DNA of 64,000 bases from Chara braunii (GCA_003427395.1 BFEA01000252.1:855559-919558), one strand, 5' to 3'; numbered from the stretch's first letter, positions 22,880 to 35,872 are shown. Made by a program: numbers and translations. Notes: generated from the letters alone by a model not told the origin.

Positions 22880-23760
22880 TGGGCCTGGTATTAAGTTGCA
22901 GATCAGTTTGTGGCCTCTTCACTTTGGCCTGCTGCTTAGTTGCAAGTTGCAAATCACTTTGGGCAGTAAGTGTGGTCTGGTAGTTATTCCTAGGAAGCTT
23001 TAGTCAGGTCAGTCCCACAGGGAACTGAGATCAGGGTAATTGGCAAGGCGCTGAAGTCCTACCTTCTTCCCCCGAGCATAACGCGGTTGTAAACGAATAC
23101 AACACATAGGGTGCGTTCAATAACTTGTATACAAAAACAACGCATATGCATTCTATTCGAATAAACCTTCTAGTTGTTTTTTTTTCAAATTTTGACACCC
23201 GAATACAATGCATATGCATTACGTTAGGGGGAAGAAGGTAGGGCACTCTGGCCAGGGAGTCACGTTGGAGATCAACCAGGCTTATTTGCAGATCAATTTG
23301 GCCTGCTTCTTGACCTGGTTGACGAGTAGCCTAATCTTTTTCTGGCCTGTAGTTTGGCCTGCCTGAGACTTTCTAGTCCTCACTACCCGGCCACAATCCA
23401 ATTTGGCCTGCTTCTTGACCAGGTTAGCTGGCCTGCCACTGAACTCGTCAACCAGACTCGATATTGCAGATCACTTTGGCCTTCTTACTGACCTGGTTCA
23501 CGAGTTGAGCAGTCTAGGTTACTAGCCGCAGGGAACTTCGGCAAAGTTTGGCATGCCACTCACTCCCACATATTTTGGGCGCAACACCGGCATGGTATGT
23601 AGTCCGTTCTCATTTGGACACAGTACCGGCCTGGTCATTGGTCCCAGATCATTGGGGTGCAGCATTGGCCTAGTTAAGTCCCATTACTCCCAGATCATTT
23701 GGGCGCAGTACTGAGCTGCAGATAATTTTGGCTCCCCTGCTTAGCTGTAGACCACTTGGA
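22880..23760. repeat. Degenerate repeated-word region
   Basis: Words such as TTGCAGATCACTTTGGCCTG, CTTCTTGACCTGGTTGACGA and CCCAGATCATTTGGGCGCAG recur many times with irregular spacing. It looks like an old, scrambled tandem repeat. It also contains a miniature element at 23,058-23,242. Confidence 0.55.
23058..23242. mobile_element. Small inverted-repeat element (~185 bp)
   Basis: CCTACCTTCTTCCCCC at the left is matched by GGGGGAAGAAGGTAGG at the right, a perfect 16-bp inverted repeat. The interior has two ACAACGCATATGCATT-like palindromic words. No clear target duplication was seen. Confidence 0.55.
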
Positions 23761-24761
23761 TGTTGTACTAAGGGCCTCGTCGCGTACATATCCCTTCATG
23801 AAGAGATCTAACAATAAATCGTAATTGCACTCTGCCCTAATACCATTTTTGGACCATCAATGTGAAAACGGCGTAAGAAAGTATCCTTACAATCCAAGGT
23901 CCACGGATGGGGCAGCCAGTGTTTTAAGGAAATGCAGGGTACCTCCTGAAGGTGTCTTACAATGAAGGACATAGTTGGGCACCAGGCAACGGCCCGGTAG
24001 AGTAGCTGTTGGCCAGCGTCACCGAGCAACCAATGGCAGGGCCGTCATGGGAATCGGCAGGCTTATTTCCGGGCAGCAACTGCCTTGAAATTTAGACGTG
24101 CTCGCAGCAACAGTGTCCATGGATGGAGTGGGTGACATCATGTGTTTGTTGCAAGACATTGTTGACGAGGCAGTCCTGTATTGAAGTTGCAGCACCCCTG
24201 CCTGCGAGCCAGTACAATCCAAAGTGAGGGGAGGGAGTATGAGTGACATGCGTGTGCATGAAGTGCTTGTGTCCTCGCACTGTGTTCTCATCGCCACCTG
24301 GCAGATCTCCTAACGTTGTCATTTTGCAGGTGGTGGTCCCCTATCACCTATTCGTTTTTGTCACATCTGGGTAAGCCACACGTAGCATGGTGAGGAACAT
24401 CCTTCCACACATTAATGCTGGTAGAGGGGGAGGCGGAATGGGTGGATTGGTGTGGGAAAGCAGTGGTGAGAGCAGTGTGCAACTGGAATCACCAAATGGC
24501 ATCGAGGGACTATTGTCATTCGCCGTACTAGCAGCAGCCTCTCCCGGCCCAGCTCCGTGACAAGGAACCTCATGACTTCATTTGCAAGGTGACTGAATAC
24601 GCATCGGAACACCAGTGACTTTTTTGTACACACTTCCTTCTCACCTGTTGACATGTCCTCAGAAGAAACACAAATCATCCTTGTCATGCTTTGTCCGCAA
24701 CGCCAAAATTCATTTTAATAGCACATATTCTAGGCACACGGAGTGTCCTTTGCATGACACA

Positions 24762-24770
<9 letters not shown>

Positions 24771-24814
<44 letters not shown>
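24771..24814. repeat. (GA)n microsatellite
   Basis: An uninterrupted GA dinucleotide tract. Similar tracts occur at 28,419-28,457, and paired (CT)n(CA)n tracts at 29,756-29,832. Confidence 0.95.
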
Positions 24815-24818
<4 letters not shown>

Positions 24819-25657
24819 ACGCACGTGTCCCTCTAGAAACGCCGAGCTGGTCACAAATGCACAAAAGAAAAAATGTTGTCAGTAAGGCAAGAAGGCCATT
24901 TGCATGCTTGACTGGGTGGGTGAGGGTTTGGGGATTGACAAAACTCGTTCCCGCCCCACACGGCGCATTTTCCCACCGACAGCGAGCGCATGCCACCTCC
25001 CTCGTGCACTCTTTGCGCACATTCCAGGCACACCATGAGTGAACAACGCGTTGTTCATTTGCTGCCTTAACACATTTAACGCAAGCGCCGCACCACTTGC
25101 AGCAGCCTGTTCAGTGGGTTGTGCAGGCCGGTGCATCCAAAAACACACCTGTCTAGGAATCCCAATTTGATCTTCTTCTGGGAGCGGACACTCGTCACCT
25201 TGCCGACCGACGTCAATGAGGATACCGTGGAGGGGACACACTGCCACAAATTATTAGGGCACGTAATCGATGTCACCATGTGTATTTTGCGAATGCACCA
25301 CTTGGAGAATAAATGCCACATGCACTACACCATGTGCTGTCTATTGGTTCCGTGTCCAATAGCTCCACTTCCTATGCCTGGTTTATCCCTCCTTAGTAAA
25401 TGATAATCCACATCTGCGGCTTGAGCAGATTTCCCGCTCGGACGGATGTTCCTTCACAAAGACACTACCCCCTATTGAAGATCTTCCCTCTATCAACCCG
25501 TAAGGACGGAATTTTGCACAATGCAATTGTCGGGTACGCTAGCCTGGGTATCATACAAATATGTCTAAGATGTGCATGTCCAAGTCGACGATAAGCAGAG
25601 CAACCAGAAAACTGCTGCTACTTGTCGGAAAAGTTGGCCGACCGCATTTTGGAAGGC

Positions 25658-25856
25658 TTAAACCACCAGTACTTCGTACAGTCGTGAATTCGTGCCCGTG
25701 AAACCACCAGTACTTGGCACAGCTATCAGCCGCGGAAAAAAATAGAGTAGAAACATTTCTAGTTGGATGAATTTGGGTGCTTCTGTTGTGGCCCGTACGT
25801 TTCCTAAAAGCGCGTAGCATTAACTGGCACGACTTTGGCAAGTACTGGTGGTTTAA
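25658..25856. mobile_element. TTAA-flanked miniature element
   Basis: TTAAACCACCAGTACTTCG at the left and, reverse-complemented, TTAAACCACCAGTACTTGCC at the right. Both edges are TTAA (25658-25661, 25853-25856). A second pair of related ends overlaps it (25,697-25,978), giving a head-to-head arrangement of two copies. Confidence 0.65.
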
Positions 25857-25978
25857 CAAGCCACGATTTTAGGAAATGTACGGGCCACTACAGGAGCGCC
25901 CAAATTCATCCAACTAAAAACGTTTTTACTCCATTTTTTCCACGGCTGATAGCTGGGCCAAGTACTTGTGATTGAACC
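25698..25978. repeat. Large palindrome made of two inverted miniature-element copies
   Basis: The arm 25,700-25,809 (ACCAGTACTTGGCACAGCTA to GTTTCCTAAAA) is repeated in reverse complement, with some divergence, at 25,866-25,977. Both arms match the element at 31138-31295, including CCACTACAGGAGC and GATAGCTGGGCCAA. The ~55-bp centre carries the right end of the element at 25658. Confidence 0.65.
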
Positions 25979-25979
25979 G

Positions 25980-28260
25980 TAGGTGGAGTCGATATCACCC
26001 AAGCAGTTTGGAAACCCCTTCGCTACAAACGAACTGGTCACTTGCATCCTTCGCCACCCCAAGGGAACACTATCATCTCCAAGTAACCTGACAGCAACAC
26101 GACTACAATGTTTTTCGCCATACACACCCAGACGACTGCCCGATTTCGGAAGCAAATGGACTGCTTTCATAAGTCTTGCGAGAAGCCCATTACTACAATG
26201 ACAATGCAGCCACGATGTCCTTGAAAACTGCACGGTGGGACGCAGACACGAACGGGTGCATTGAGCCGAAGAGACGCAAGCCATCCACGCGTGGCGCAGC
26301 TACTCAGTTGTCCAAGCTGATCAGTCGGGGAATCCCGGAGTACCAGAGGGGCTGCCACACAGGCGTATGCTGGTTCTCCCTCTCACTCGTGCACACCCAC
26401 CAGAGGCGTGCGTCAGCAAATGGGGAGCGCCGGCACGAGGTGGGCTTCACACACCATCACTCCACCCGGTCGACAACGGGATAACTGTGGTCGCAGTCCT
26501 CTGCGAGTACGAGCATTGTATTCCATACACAAATTCTCCCACATCCCACCATCTCTTTATCCATGACCCAAGCAACTCCCTCAGAGATGCCTCACATAAT
26601 GCAAATGATGCCAGCAGCAGGGGAGTTGCCAGCGTCTTCCACAAAGGAGGACACTGGTGACAACGGAGCATTTCACCTCATTCTCTCACAGTCAAGTGAA
26701 ATATATATATGTTGGATATCTATAATATGATCTGGATATTTATACCATCCAAAATATGTTTAGAACAAATATTGTAAATATACTAAAATTGTTTATTGTA
26801 AATATTGTGATTTTGTGTTATTAGTTTTAAATTCTAAAATTTCCTACATTCTCATAAATCTTTGAATGTATTTTAATCTGTATAAATTCAACCTTTGCTT
26901 GCTTTCCTCTGTTACCCAAATGTCCAGATATTGCTGCACGTCACGACCACCAAAGCCAGCAACTTACCCTCCCTCTCTTCCAGCCACCGCCAACCATGAC
27001 CACCGCCAGCAACGACATATACGAAGGTCCAAGAAATCGTTTCCCGGCGCACAGCCATGGTGTTCCATACAGGTGTCTTGCCGTCAACTTGAACTAAAAA
27101 TGGCGCATGCAGCGATAGTTAACAACACACACACGCCCTTCTGGCCATGGACAAAATTCAGCTGCTGTGGAATTTCAAATTTGAATTTCAGCGCTTTGCG
27201 CCACCGCAAATTATCATACCATCTGCCTCGGCCCTCCCACTTGCGGTATCCTATAATTTACGCCACGGACTGGAAATCGGCCTTCAATCAAACAGTAGAC
27301 ATGGGTGCGACTCCGTAAAGAGTAAGTGGAAGCTAATCACAAGAATGCGTGAGGGTGATCCTTATGACCTTTACATTTGTTAGGTGTATGCAATGAGTCC
27401 CTAAGCTCCGTATGATTTAGGCCTGCTTCCAGATCTGCTTGATCAATTTCTTTTTTCAGCCTACTTTTAACCTATTCTTGCACCCAGAACTGCACACTCT
27501 GCACAGTTTCACCTCCAAAAGTAATCTCACAGGTTGGAGGCCTGATAAGATATCTATCTAAACCATAGGTGATCCTCGGGTAGATCCTGCATTGGCAGCA
27601 AATCTCTGGCATCGACCAAGAAACTGGGATTTATAATTTATCATTTATATGATTTTAACAGTTATAGTTGACTATAGTATTTCTAGGTGTATGCCACTAC
27701 CACTTCTAATCTAAGACTATCTACCAGGTTCCTTTTTTATTTGTTTTTTTTTAATGTTTTTATTGATTACCACTGCTTTACTCAGTCGGAAAGAGGACTA
27801 GTGTGAGTATGCTGTCAGGATTATTTTGTGGCCATCAGTAGTCTGACAGGACGCAGAGTCAGATGTCATGTCTAGTGATAGGGGACCCTCACACCAGCAG
27901 TACGGCCTGTATGTGATGGCCCACCAGCCACAGTCCCTGCAGGCGTGCGCAGTGCACCGGAAGAGGCTTGACGCCTGGGGAGACGCCTGGGGAGACCTGG
28001 GGGTTATTTTCTCAGAAAATATGAAAAGAAAGTGCTCCACCCCCTTCCTCTCTGGCTACCCCATCCCTCGACCCATCCCAGTCGTTCACTCTGGCATGGG
28101 TGTTGGGGCTGGGGGTCAAAATTTCCCACCCCTAGCAGAACACCTTTCCCCAGACAGCAGTCTCTAGGGTTGATATCACAGTTGCGGGGCACAAGTGAAC
28201 AGTGCCGTGCAGGCCGGTGCACAGTGAGCTGTAATGACAGCAAACACACAGAGGGAGGTG
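25980..28260. other. No gene recognised
   Basis: Short ORFs only. AT-rich between about 26,690 and 26,890. Nothing supports exons of a known family. Confidence 0.45.
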
Positions 28261-28262
28261 CG

Positions 28263-28326
28263 CCCTGTGCACAAAAACAAAAAAAACAATAAAAAAACCC
28301 TGTGCACAAAAACAAAAAAAAACAAT
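28263..28326. repeat. 35-bp tandem duplication
   Basis: Two copies of CCCTGTGCACAAAAACAAAA followed by AACAATA. Confidence 0.85.
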
Positions 28327-28411
28327 AGAACTTGTGTATTTTGACAGGGTAGTTATGAAAAGAGATCACTGTGACAAGTTTTTCCAATTTTATATTTATA
28401 TACACATGCCC

Positions 28412-28459
<48 letters not shown>

Positions 28460-29237
28460 AAAGGGTCCCCTTCACGTCAACTCAAGGGCCCCTGCAGGTA
28501 TCTCAAATGGTTCCTACAATGTGGAGTCATCGAGGACCGAGCCGGATGGCCAGGGCCACTGTAAGTATTCATAAGAAAACAATAACAAAAAAATGAGATA
28601 CCTACAGGCATCTTCATACTAACCCATAACTACCGACATACAGACCTGAATGCCAATCTTCAGCATATATTTGTGGTCGCACTGGTCGGCTGGCCTTGCA
28701 AAACACAACTCATGACTTATGTGAGGCACAGTGTGGTATTTGCAGAAAAGAGGGGGAAGGCCAGTTTCCACACCCTGCCCTAAAATAAAAATTGAACGAG
28801 CTCTATTCTCATGATTTGCCATTTTGAGACCTCTGGGGGAAGGGCCTGCAGAATTCAAAATTCGGCAGTCCTTGCCCAAAAAACAAATTCGGGCCCGGGG
28901 CGCAGCCGGTTTCCAAACTCGCACGGCGGGTTGAACTTTTCCCAACTCGGGGGCCCTAAGAAATAATGAAACCCCTTACTTTCTTTTTCCGTAATTTTTC
29001 CAGTCCGGTGCGCTCGGTGTGCAACGCGTGCGCAAATCCGCTCACCGAGTTGCGCCGCAACTGTGGTTGATATCCCTTCCCCAAACTATTGCCTAGGACA
29101 CCCAAATGACAACCGAGTATGGCATTCTTTTGTGCCGCACGATCTTCTCCACCCCTCATCGGTTTTGCTCTCTGCAGGGCATCTGGGAACTTGTGTCATT
29201 TTCTGTTTTGTCCTTTCCATTTCCACAGGGTAGATAG
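28327..29237. other. No gene recognised; (GA)n tract at 28,419-28,457
   Basis: Apart from the GA microsatellite I see no feature. The ORFs are short and lack motifs. Confidence 0.45.
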
Positions 29238-29405
29238 TTTTTTTTTTATTATATAGTTTTGTCTTTTCTATCTTTCCCACCATCATGCGTCGGCTTCCTA
29301 CAGAATCAGTATTATAGTACAGATGGTGTTTTTTTTTTTATATAGTCTTGTCCTTTCTTCTTTCCCACCATCATGAGTCGGCTTCCTACAGAAGCCGTAT
29401 GATAG
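29238..29405. repeat. Tandem duplication, ~89-bp period
   Basis: Both copies contain TATATAGT(T/C)TTGTC, TTTCCCACCATCATG and GTCGGCTTCCTACAGAA. Confidence 0.8.
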
Positions 29406-29754
29406 ACTTGACAGTACAGATCTAGTTTGAATTAGAGCATGCAGGTTGTGCTTAGAAATTTAGGCACCACCACCGCTCTTCTCTAGTGGTTTCATCACCT
29501 CTTCATTACCATGCTTTTTAGATCTCTCATCCTCACCTGCACGCTTCTTTCCCCCTCGTACATGCCACCCTCTTTCCTTTGATGTCCCTCCCATCTTCTC
29601 TTGCTTCCTTCCTCCTCCGCATCCACCCCTCCTCGTTCTTGCAATTATCCCCCAACTCTTTTTCTCCCTTAGACCTGCCCAATGGCAGCTCATGTGCTGG
29701 GTGGAGCACGGTAGCATCCCCATGCTGCGGTTTGATTAGGCATAGTGCATGGAG

Positions 29755-29755
<1 letters not shown>

Positions 29756-29832
<77 letters not shown>
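29756..29832. repeat. Compound (CT)n(CA)n microsatellite
   Basis: A CT tract of about 50 nt is joined directly to a CA tract of about 27 nt. It is the same order as in the arrays at 1395 and 54,818, but without the conserved module. Confidence 0.95.
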
Positions 29833-29839
<7 letters not shown>

Positions 29840-30919
29840 TCCGTCTGCTAGCTCTCTCCCTCTTTTCTCTTGCTCTCTCCCGCTCTTGCTCTAAGGCCTG
29901 CTCCTCTCTCCCCTTCCAATTTTCACCTCTTTCCCAAGTCCCTTTCCTTGCTCTCTTATTTGTTGCATTTTCCTTCTATATCGTGTACTCCAAGTCGAGG
30001 CCCCAACAGAGGTAGCAGTTGGCCTATCTTTGTTGAATGCTTGTCAGTGGCTAGAATGTAGCACAGCTTCTTCTCCTCTCGCACCTTCGACACTTTCGGT
30101 TCACCTGTCGTTTCGATACATCTTGAATCATCAGGGATATCTCCACTCCCGTCTCTCAGACACCCCCAAGCTCATCTAAATATTGTACCTTACTAACCCT
30201 AAACCCTAAACTCATCTAAATACAGTCAGCCCCTGAGACCATCAGGAATCCTTGTGTTCCTCATTCATGGCCTCGTTCCAAAAAAGTACCACGACCTCAT
30301 CTTGCTCGTTGCCCCTCCTCCCCCCTTCACCCACTATTGTATTTTTCACTTGATGTAGTTTTGTTTATTTCTATTTTCCTATATCAGATTTATATATGAA
30401 GAAATCATATATATCAATAAATTATAGTAGATTTCTTCTTTATTGTCTTGTATTTATAAATAAATGCAATAATGAACCTCTTCCCAAACCGCACATGCAG
30501 CTCACGAGGAAGACCACAACAGCCTCTTCATCTGCAGAGCACAATGATCAGCTGCTGGGAATTGACATCTGCACGAAGATCGACTTCTTCAGAGAATGTT
30601 CCTTACATCCATGCATTGAGGAGCAGATAGTGAATGCACCAGGACCTGATGTACGTACAGGTGCTTTCGAAGCTGGGATACATTTTTCAATTTGTGTACA
30701 CGCCCAGGTCAGGCCATGTTTGTGCGGGTTTCAATTTAAGAACAACTTGAGTGATGAAGGTCGTCTGCGCACTTCCACATTGGCACACTCTTCTTGCTGG
30801 TGCACAAGTTGCAGGACTGGGTCCAGGTTCAGAAGTTGGGTTGAAACTGGTTGAACCCCCAGTGTGCTTCAATTGAAAAAAATGTGTTCCAACCGGCGGC
30901 CGCCCACACAGGCGCCACG

Positions 30920-31075
30920 CCTTTCTGGACTCAGCCTACCAAATCAAAAGGGCTGGTGGCGCCAGCCAAAGCCACTTATCAAAACTACGCCCGCTGGTTC
31001 AACAGTCCGTGCATGCCAAATATGTCAGGGCTCAGCCCACCGAATCAGAAGGGCTGGCGGCGCCAGCCAAAGCAG
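30920..31075. repeat. Imperfect direct repeat (~105-bp period)
   Basis: CTCAGCCYACCRAATCARAA followed by GGGCTGGYGGCGCCAGCCAA occurs twice, near 30,930 and 31,031. The GGCTGGYGGCGCCAGCC part is itself palindromic. Confidence 0.75.
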
Positions 31076-31137
31076 CATAGAGAACTCCGTGTATGGCAAA
31101 TGCTGCCCACTGGAAAAGGAGGCTGGGAAGTCGAGTG

Positions 31138-31295
31138 TTAAACCACCAGTACTTCCTCAAGCCGTGCCCATTAACAAGCCACGATTTGAGGGAATGTATG
31201 GGCCACTACAGGAGCACCCAGATTCGTCCGACTAGAAACATTTCTACTAGAGTTTTCCCCGCGGCCGATAGCTGGGCCAAATACTGGTGGTTTAA
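31138..31295. mobile_element. TTAA-flanked miniature element (158 bp)
   Basis: The left end TTAAACCACCAGTACTT mirrors the right end AAATACTGGTGGTTTAA, with TTAA at each edge. The three outside bases also mirror (GTG/CAC), so the inverted repeat may extend further. It is the best-preserved short copy of the family and has no coding capacity. Confidence 0.75.
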
Positions 31296-31434
31296 CACTC
31301 AGATCTTAGGACACCAGAATGCCACGGAAGCAAAATCAAACCGAGTTCTTAGGTGCCAGGAGGGCTTCAAATCCTACTGAAATCGGACGGATGCAGTAGT
31401 ACTTGCCACTCGCATGACAAACAGCCTGATTCAG

Positions 31435-31683
31435 TTAAGACCACCAGTACCCACCAGTAAATTTGACCCTTCTCTTGCCAAGCCTGACAATGCCCGTGCG
31501 CGCCCAAAACAACTAAACAGCTCAGGCCCTTCCTTTTGTTGGCTGGCCCCGCCGGCGATCTTGCTCCACCACGCCAGCCCCCCAAAACTTGCGGTCCACA
31601 CGGCAACAACATAGGAAAAACGTGGTAGGGAAACATACTGGTGGAGGAGAAAAGTGTTTGGGAAACATACTGGTGGTTTTAGA
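31435..31683. mobile_element. TTAA-type miniature element, degraded
   Basis: The left end is TTAAGACCACCAGTACCCAC and the right end is CATACTGGTGGTTTTAG. The right TTAA is mutated. A partial extra end, CATACTGGTGG, lies at about 31,635. Confidence 0.45.
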
Positions 31684-32462
31684 ACTCGGAAGTCAAAACA
31701 TCACTAGCAGCACTCTCATTGACATTCTTCAATACTCATCTTCCCAAGGATTGTTTGTAGCATCTTTTTTTTTTTTTTTTTCCGTCATGCTCTTCTCCTC
31801 CTCACATGAGGCTTCCCATACCATTCCCCTCACGAAGCCGGACCTACCCCACATCCATGAGCAACGAGAACCTGAAAAAAGGTAGGGACACCCAAAATTC
31901 CATCCCCTCCTTCACCCACCACCTCCTTGTTTACCACCACGGACAGGCCCTGTTTACGCCATAGGTAGTGGTGTAATGAGGCTGTTTGCCATTTGAACCG
32001 AGGTCGGGCGCCACCCACCTCCAAAAGAAAGTCGCCGGCCTGCTGGACACCACAATGTTTACACCCCATGTCACAAGGGTTCAGATTTCTAATGGCCCGG
32101 CCAAAACCAATCACCATTAGGAAAAGCAGTTCGGAACCATTGGTGGCTCAGAAGTTTCTGCAAGCGAACAAGATCTCCGAAAAATGAAGAGGTAAATAGG
32201 GCTCAGTCACGACTTCAGTTAGAAATCCAGTTCGGGCATCCCTCGAATACAACACATCCCCACAGGACCCTAAAGCTATAGGCCGTATACATTTACCATT
32301 TTCCGCACTTTGGCACAACATTCTCAAAATCGTGACCGGAGTGCATTTTCAAACTGAAACCGTGATTGCACCCTAGTTTTCCCAACAATAAAGTACTACA
32401 AGCGGACCTTACATCAGTTGTATTTATATATATATATATAGGATCCCCGTAACATAACAGCC

Positions 32463-32656
32463 TTGAACCACCAGTGCACCCGGGCTTGGAGGCAATGCAC
32501 GGCGCGCCAAGCATTTCCAAACTGCCAGCGGTGCACTTTATTATTTTTGAGCTGGCGCCGCCTCCCACTGTGGTCCGGGAGCACCGAGCCTCCAAAATTT
32601 TTGTAGGCGGTGGAACATTTTTTCTGCAAGACAGGGGCCAGGCACTGGTGGTTTAA
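32463..32656. mobile_element. TTAA-type miniature element (194 bp)
   Basis: TTGAACCACCAGTGCACC at the left and GGCACTGGTGGTTTAA at the right. The left TTAA has changed to TTGA. Gene-free. Confidence 0.6.
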
Positions 32657-34430
32657 TTCCCGGCCTATGGGCTGCCGTTCTTCAGCCAGAGTATGCTGCC
32701 CCTGCTTTCTGCCATGGCAGCAGGAAGAGACTTCAAAGTCTTCAATCAGTACAGCTACAGGAAGCAGGAAAAGCCTCCAAAGTCTTCAATCACTACGCTG
32801 CTCAGGGCTCGACTCCACTACGTGGGATTCTAGATGTGTTTGAACTGTAGCTGATTCAGATACAATGGGATCGACTGGACATTCCGATGCACCAGGACAA
32901 CAGGCAGATCCTAATACGTTCGGAATGTTGTGTAGCGGAGCCATGGTCAAAAAGCTTGGCAGTCGGCAGGCATGGCACCTCCAACTTCCTATGTGAATTC
33001 TTCCACATTGATATTAGAACAACGAAAGGCAAATTCACCATGAGAGAGCGAAAGGAAGTAAAAAGAAAGACAAAAAGAGGACCAAAAACACGCAAAAAAA
33101 CAACACTAGGAATTTCCATTCGGGTGGACACAAGCCTCCAAAATGCCCGATGACCACAGGTCATCAGCAGAGGGGCCTTTTGCACATGCACTGGTGGTCC
33201 ACGGGGTCCTGCTTGGGCCGCAGCAACTCAAAACCGCTGGCCATATTGGCTACGGGCTCAAACCGGCTCTTGAACTCAAGGAGCACAAGCATGTAAGGCA
33301 ACAACATGCCAGCCGCGGAGAACCCCGCACATCGCCGGCACAAGCCATACAAAGCACGGGATTTTCTTCGGAGAGTTTCCCTTTTTAAATTGAAGTACCG
33401 TACTGACTTCGTAATAATCCGTGAGGCGCCACTGCTCACAGATTTCCTTGTTCTCAGGGAACATCTCCCTCCCCGACGCCTCCCCGACGCCATCATCCGA
33501 GGGGCACTAGCAGATCATAAGGCCTCAGTGCAGTCGCAGCTTCAACGTACCCGCAAAACAGTTCTCAAAAAAAGATACCACGCTGCACCATTCCCAAGTT
33601 GAGGAACAGAGCCCCGAATCTGCGGTGGATCGCAGGCAAGCGAGGAGGACCTACGTGCAAGTGAACAAAGGCGAAGGCGAAATACACACGAAAGGAAAAC
33701 TCTCTGAAATCGGGGCAGCGGAGCCCTCGACTCATTGAGGAAACTCCTGGGAGCATGACCCCAGATTTTCAGGGGTACCCTTCCAACAACCGCCTGACCA
33801 AGCTACGAACAGGGACCAAACCCGGATGATACACAGTTAACCCCCTAGCCTCAATGGGATGATACACAGTTAACCCCCTAGCCTCAATGTTGCGCTCGGG
33901 TGGGCCCAGCCCGACATTCCTTCCATCCAAAGGGTGTCAATCTTGTCAGCTTTGCCACAAACTCGCGAGGGAGAGGCCACCAAACATGCTTCTCGATCAA
34001 TGGGCGACAGGCAAGCCACTCCGATTCATCATCTCGGACGTATGTCTGCTATCATACATAGCAGCAAGCCTACCAAGACAGAAAAGACGACCAGCACAGG
34101 AACTAAAATGCACCACCTTCATATGCATGTTCATCCTCCTAATCCGCTGAACAAGAAAACATGGACGAAACACGCTCTTCTCTTCTGTCAGAGTGTCACA
34201 GCTCCCTACAAGGATATATATTCATATACATATAGATATTGTTGTTCCGACAGAGTTGCGCGACTGCTCCAGAGGATATAAACGCGCCTATAAAAATTAC
34301 CCGCAGCAGAGTAAACCAAGGCCGTTCACTTTTTTTCTAGGCTGTCTTCCCAACGTCTCTCTCACTTTTGAGCTGCTTGGGAAAAAACTAATGCTCTCTG
34401 GGCCAGTCCTCCAAGGCCCCTCCCGCTATA
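32657..34430. other. No gene recognised; perfect 33-bp tandem duplication at 33,824-33,889
   Basis: Two identical copies of GGATGATACACAGTTAACCC plus CCTAGCCTCAATG abut at 33,856/33,857. The rest has only short ORFs without motifs. Confidence 0.55.
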
Positions 34431-34737
34431 TTTATAATTTTTAATCGTAACAATTTACTCCTGCAACAAAGTGCCACTATACTGTTCCTTGAGTAAAACC
34501 CACACAGATAGATGTCTTTCGGGACATCCGTCAAACCGCTACCGTCTTCACCCGAATCGAACACCCGGTCATTATAGCTGAATTTTATAATTTTTAATCG
34601 TAACAATTTACTCGTGCAACAAAGTGCCACTGTACTGTTCCTTTAGTAGAACTCACACAGATAGATGTCCTTCGGGACATCCGTCAAACGGCTACCGTCT
34701 TCACCCAAATAGAACGCCCGATCATTATAGCTGGATT
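34431..34737. repeat. 153-bp tandem duplication
   Basis: Two copies of a unit start TTTATAATTTTTAATCGTAA and contain AGATAGATGTC(T/C)TTCGGGA, CATCCGTCAAAC and TACCGTCTTCACCC. The second starts at 34,584. Each ends in the dispersed core described under 34,540-37,575. Confidence 0.85.
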
Positions 34738-34964
34738 TGGCACAACTTCCAGTCCAGATACAGCAATAATTAACGGGCGTCCTATTCGGGTGGGTGAAGA
34801 CTGTAGTGTACAAGGCCCCAGCCTTGTAGAGAATTACTCGTTACCAACTCCAAAAACGCAGGAGCCAGTGCGCCGTCGATAAAATACATCAGCCGCGGTC
34901 AGCGTTGTGCTTTATTAGCCTCTGAAAGGGGCCCGTGACCGATGCATGGAAATGTTCTGGTGGT

Positions 34965-34968
34965 TTAA
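34965..34968. mobile_element. Solo end of a TTAA-type element
   Basis: TTCTGGTGGTTTAA resembles the right end of the miniature family. No matching left end was found nearby. Confidence 0.3.
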
Positions 34969-35797
34969 AATTAGAACACTACAGAGAAGAAGATTAGCAT
35001 TGTCCCTGCCCAGGGACGTGACACGCATAAATCGAGAAATGGTCCACATGATAATAATAAAAAATAAAAAAAAGGAGCTCACAGATAAGGTGGCATGGCC
35101 CTCGCTCCACTGTTCAATGCTCTACATGTAGCTGGACTGAAATTGACACAGCATGCATTAGGACGGATGCGACTCTCGGAATGTATCGGGACAGCCTTGA
35201 GGTTCAGAAGCATTTAGAAAGTCCTGCCGTGGTGCAAGTTGCCAGCATCTTGTTCACGTGGAAGGAACCAAGACGGTCCGTCCTGGTGCACCACCAGGCT
35301 TCAACCACCAGGCTTCAACGCCACCAATAATAGAATGGTGGTCCCAGCTCCATGTTATATTCAACATGCCCACCAGAATAGCAAATTGGTCGTTAGCCAA
35401 TCTGTCAGACCACAGAGCACATATGCATGTGTCCATAATAGCCACTAACGGACTGCACCCGAATGCATCTAGACCAAAAGTTACACCAAATGCAGCTACT
35501 ATAATGACCAAGCGTCCTATTCGCATGAAGACGGAAGTCTATGCTGAAACCTCCGCCGAGTATCCAATAATGAAATGCGTCGGTGCGGACAATCAGCAGG
35601 GAAGACGGAAGTCAATCAGTCAATCTGTCAGATCTGACAGCAGTACAACAAAGACGACCAATACGACGAATTACTTCTTTCACTGTATCTAGACCGAAAG
35701 TTGCACCAAATGCAGCTATAATGATCAGGCATCCTATTCAGGTGACGACGGTAGACCGAGCACAAAAATCTGACAAGACAGGATTACCATCTTTTCA

Positions 35798-35872
35798 CCA
35801 GAATGGAACACCGGGTCTGGCATTTGGACCAGATACAGCCACAATGACCAGAATGGAACACCGGGTCTGGCG
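35798..35872. repeat. Partial 50-bp-period direct repeat
   Basis: CCAGAATGGAACACCGGGTC occurs at 35,798 and 35,848 within the dispersed-repeat cluster. Confidence 0.8.

Noticed and set aside
27868-28414. Overlapping frames of about 100-136 codons on both strands
   Set aside because: No domain, signal or conserved composition; overlapping frames of this length are expected by chance in 64 kb.
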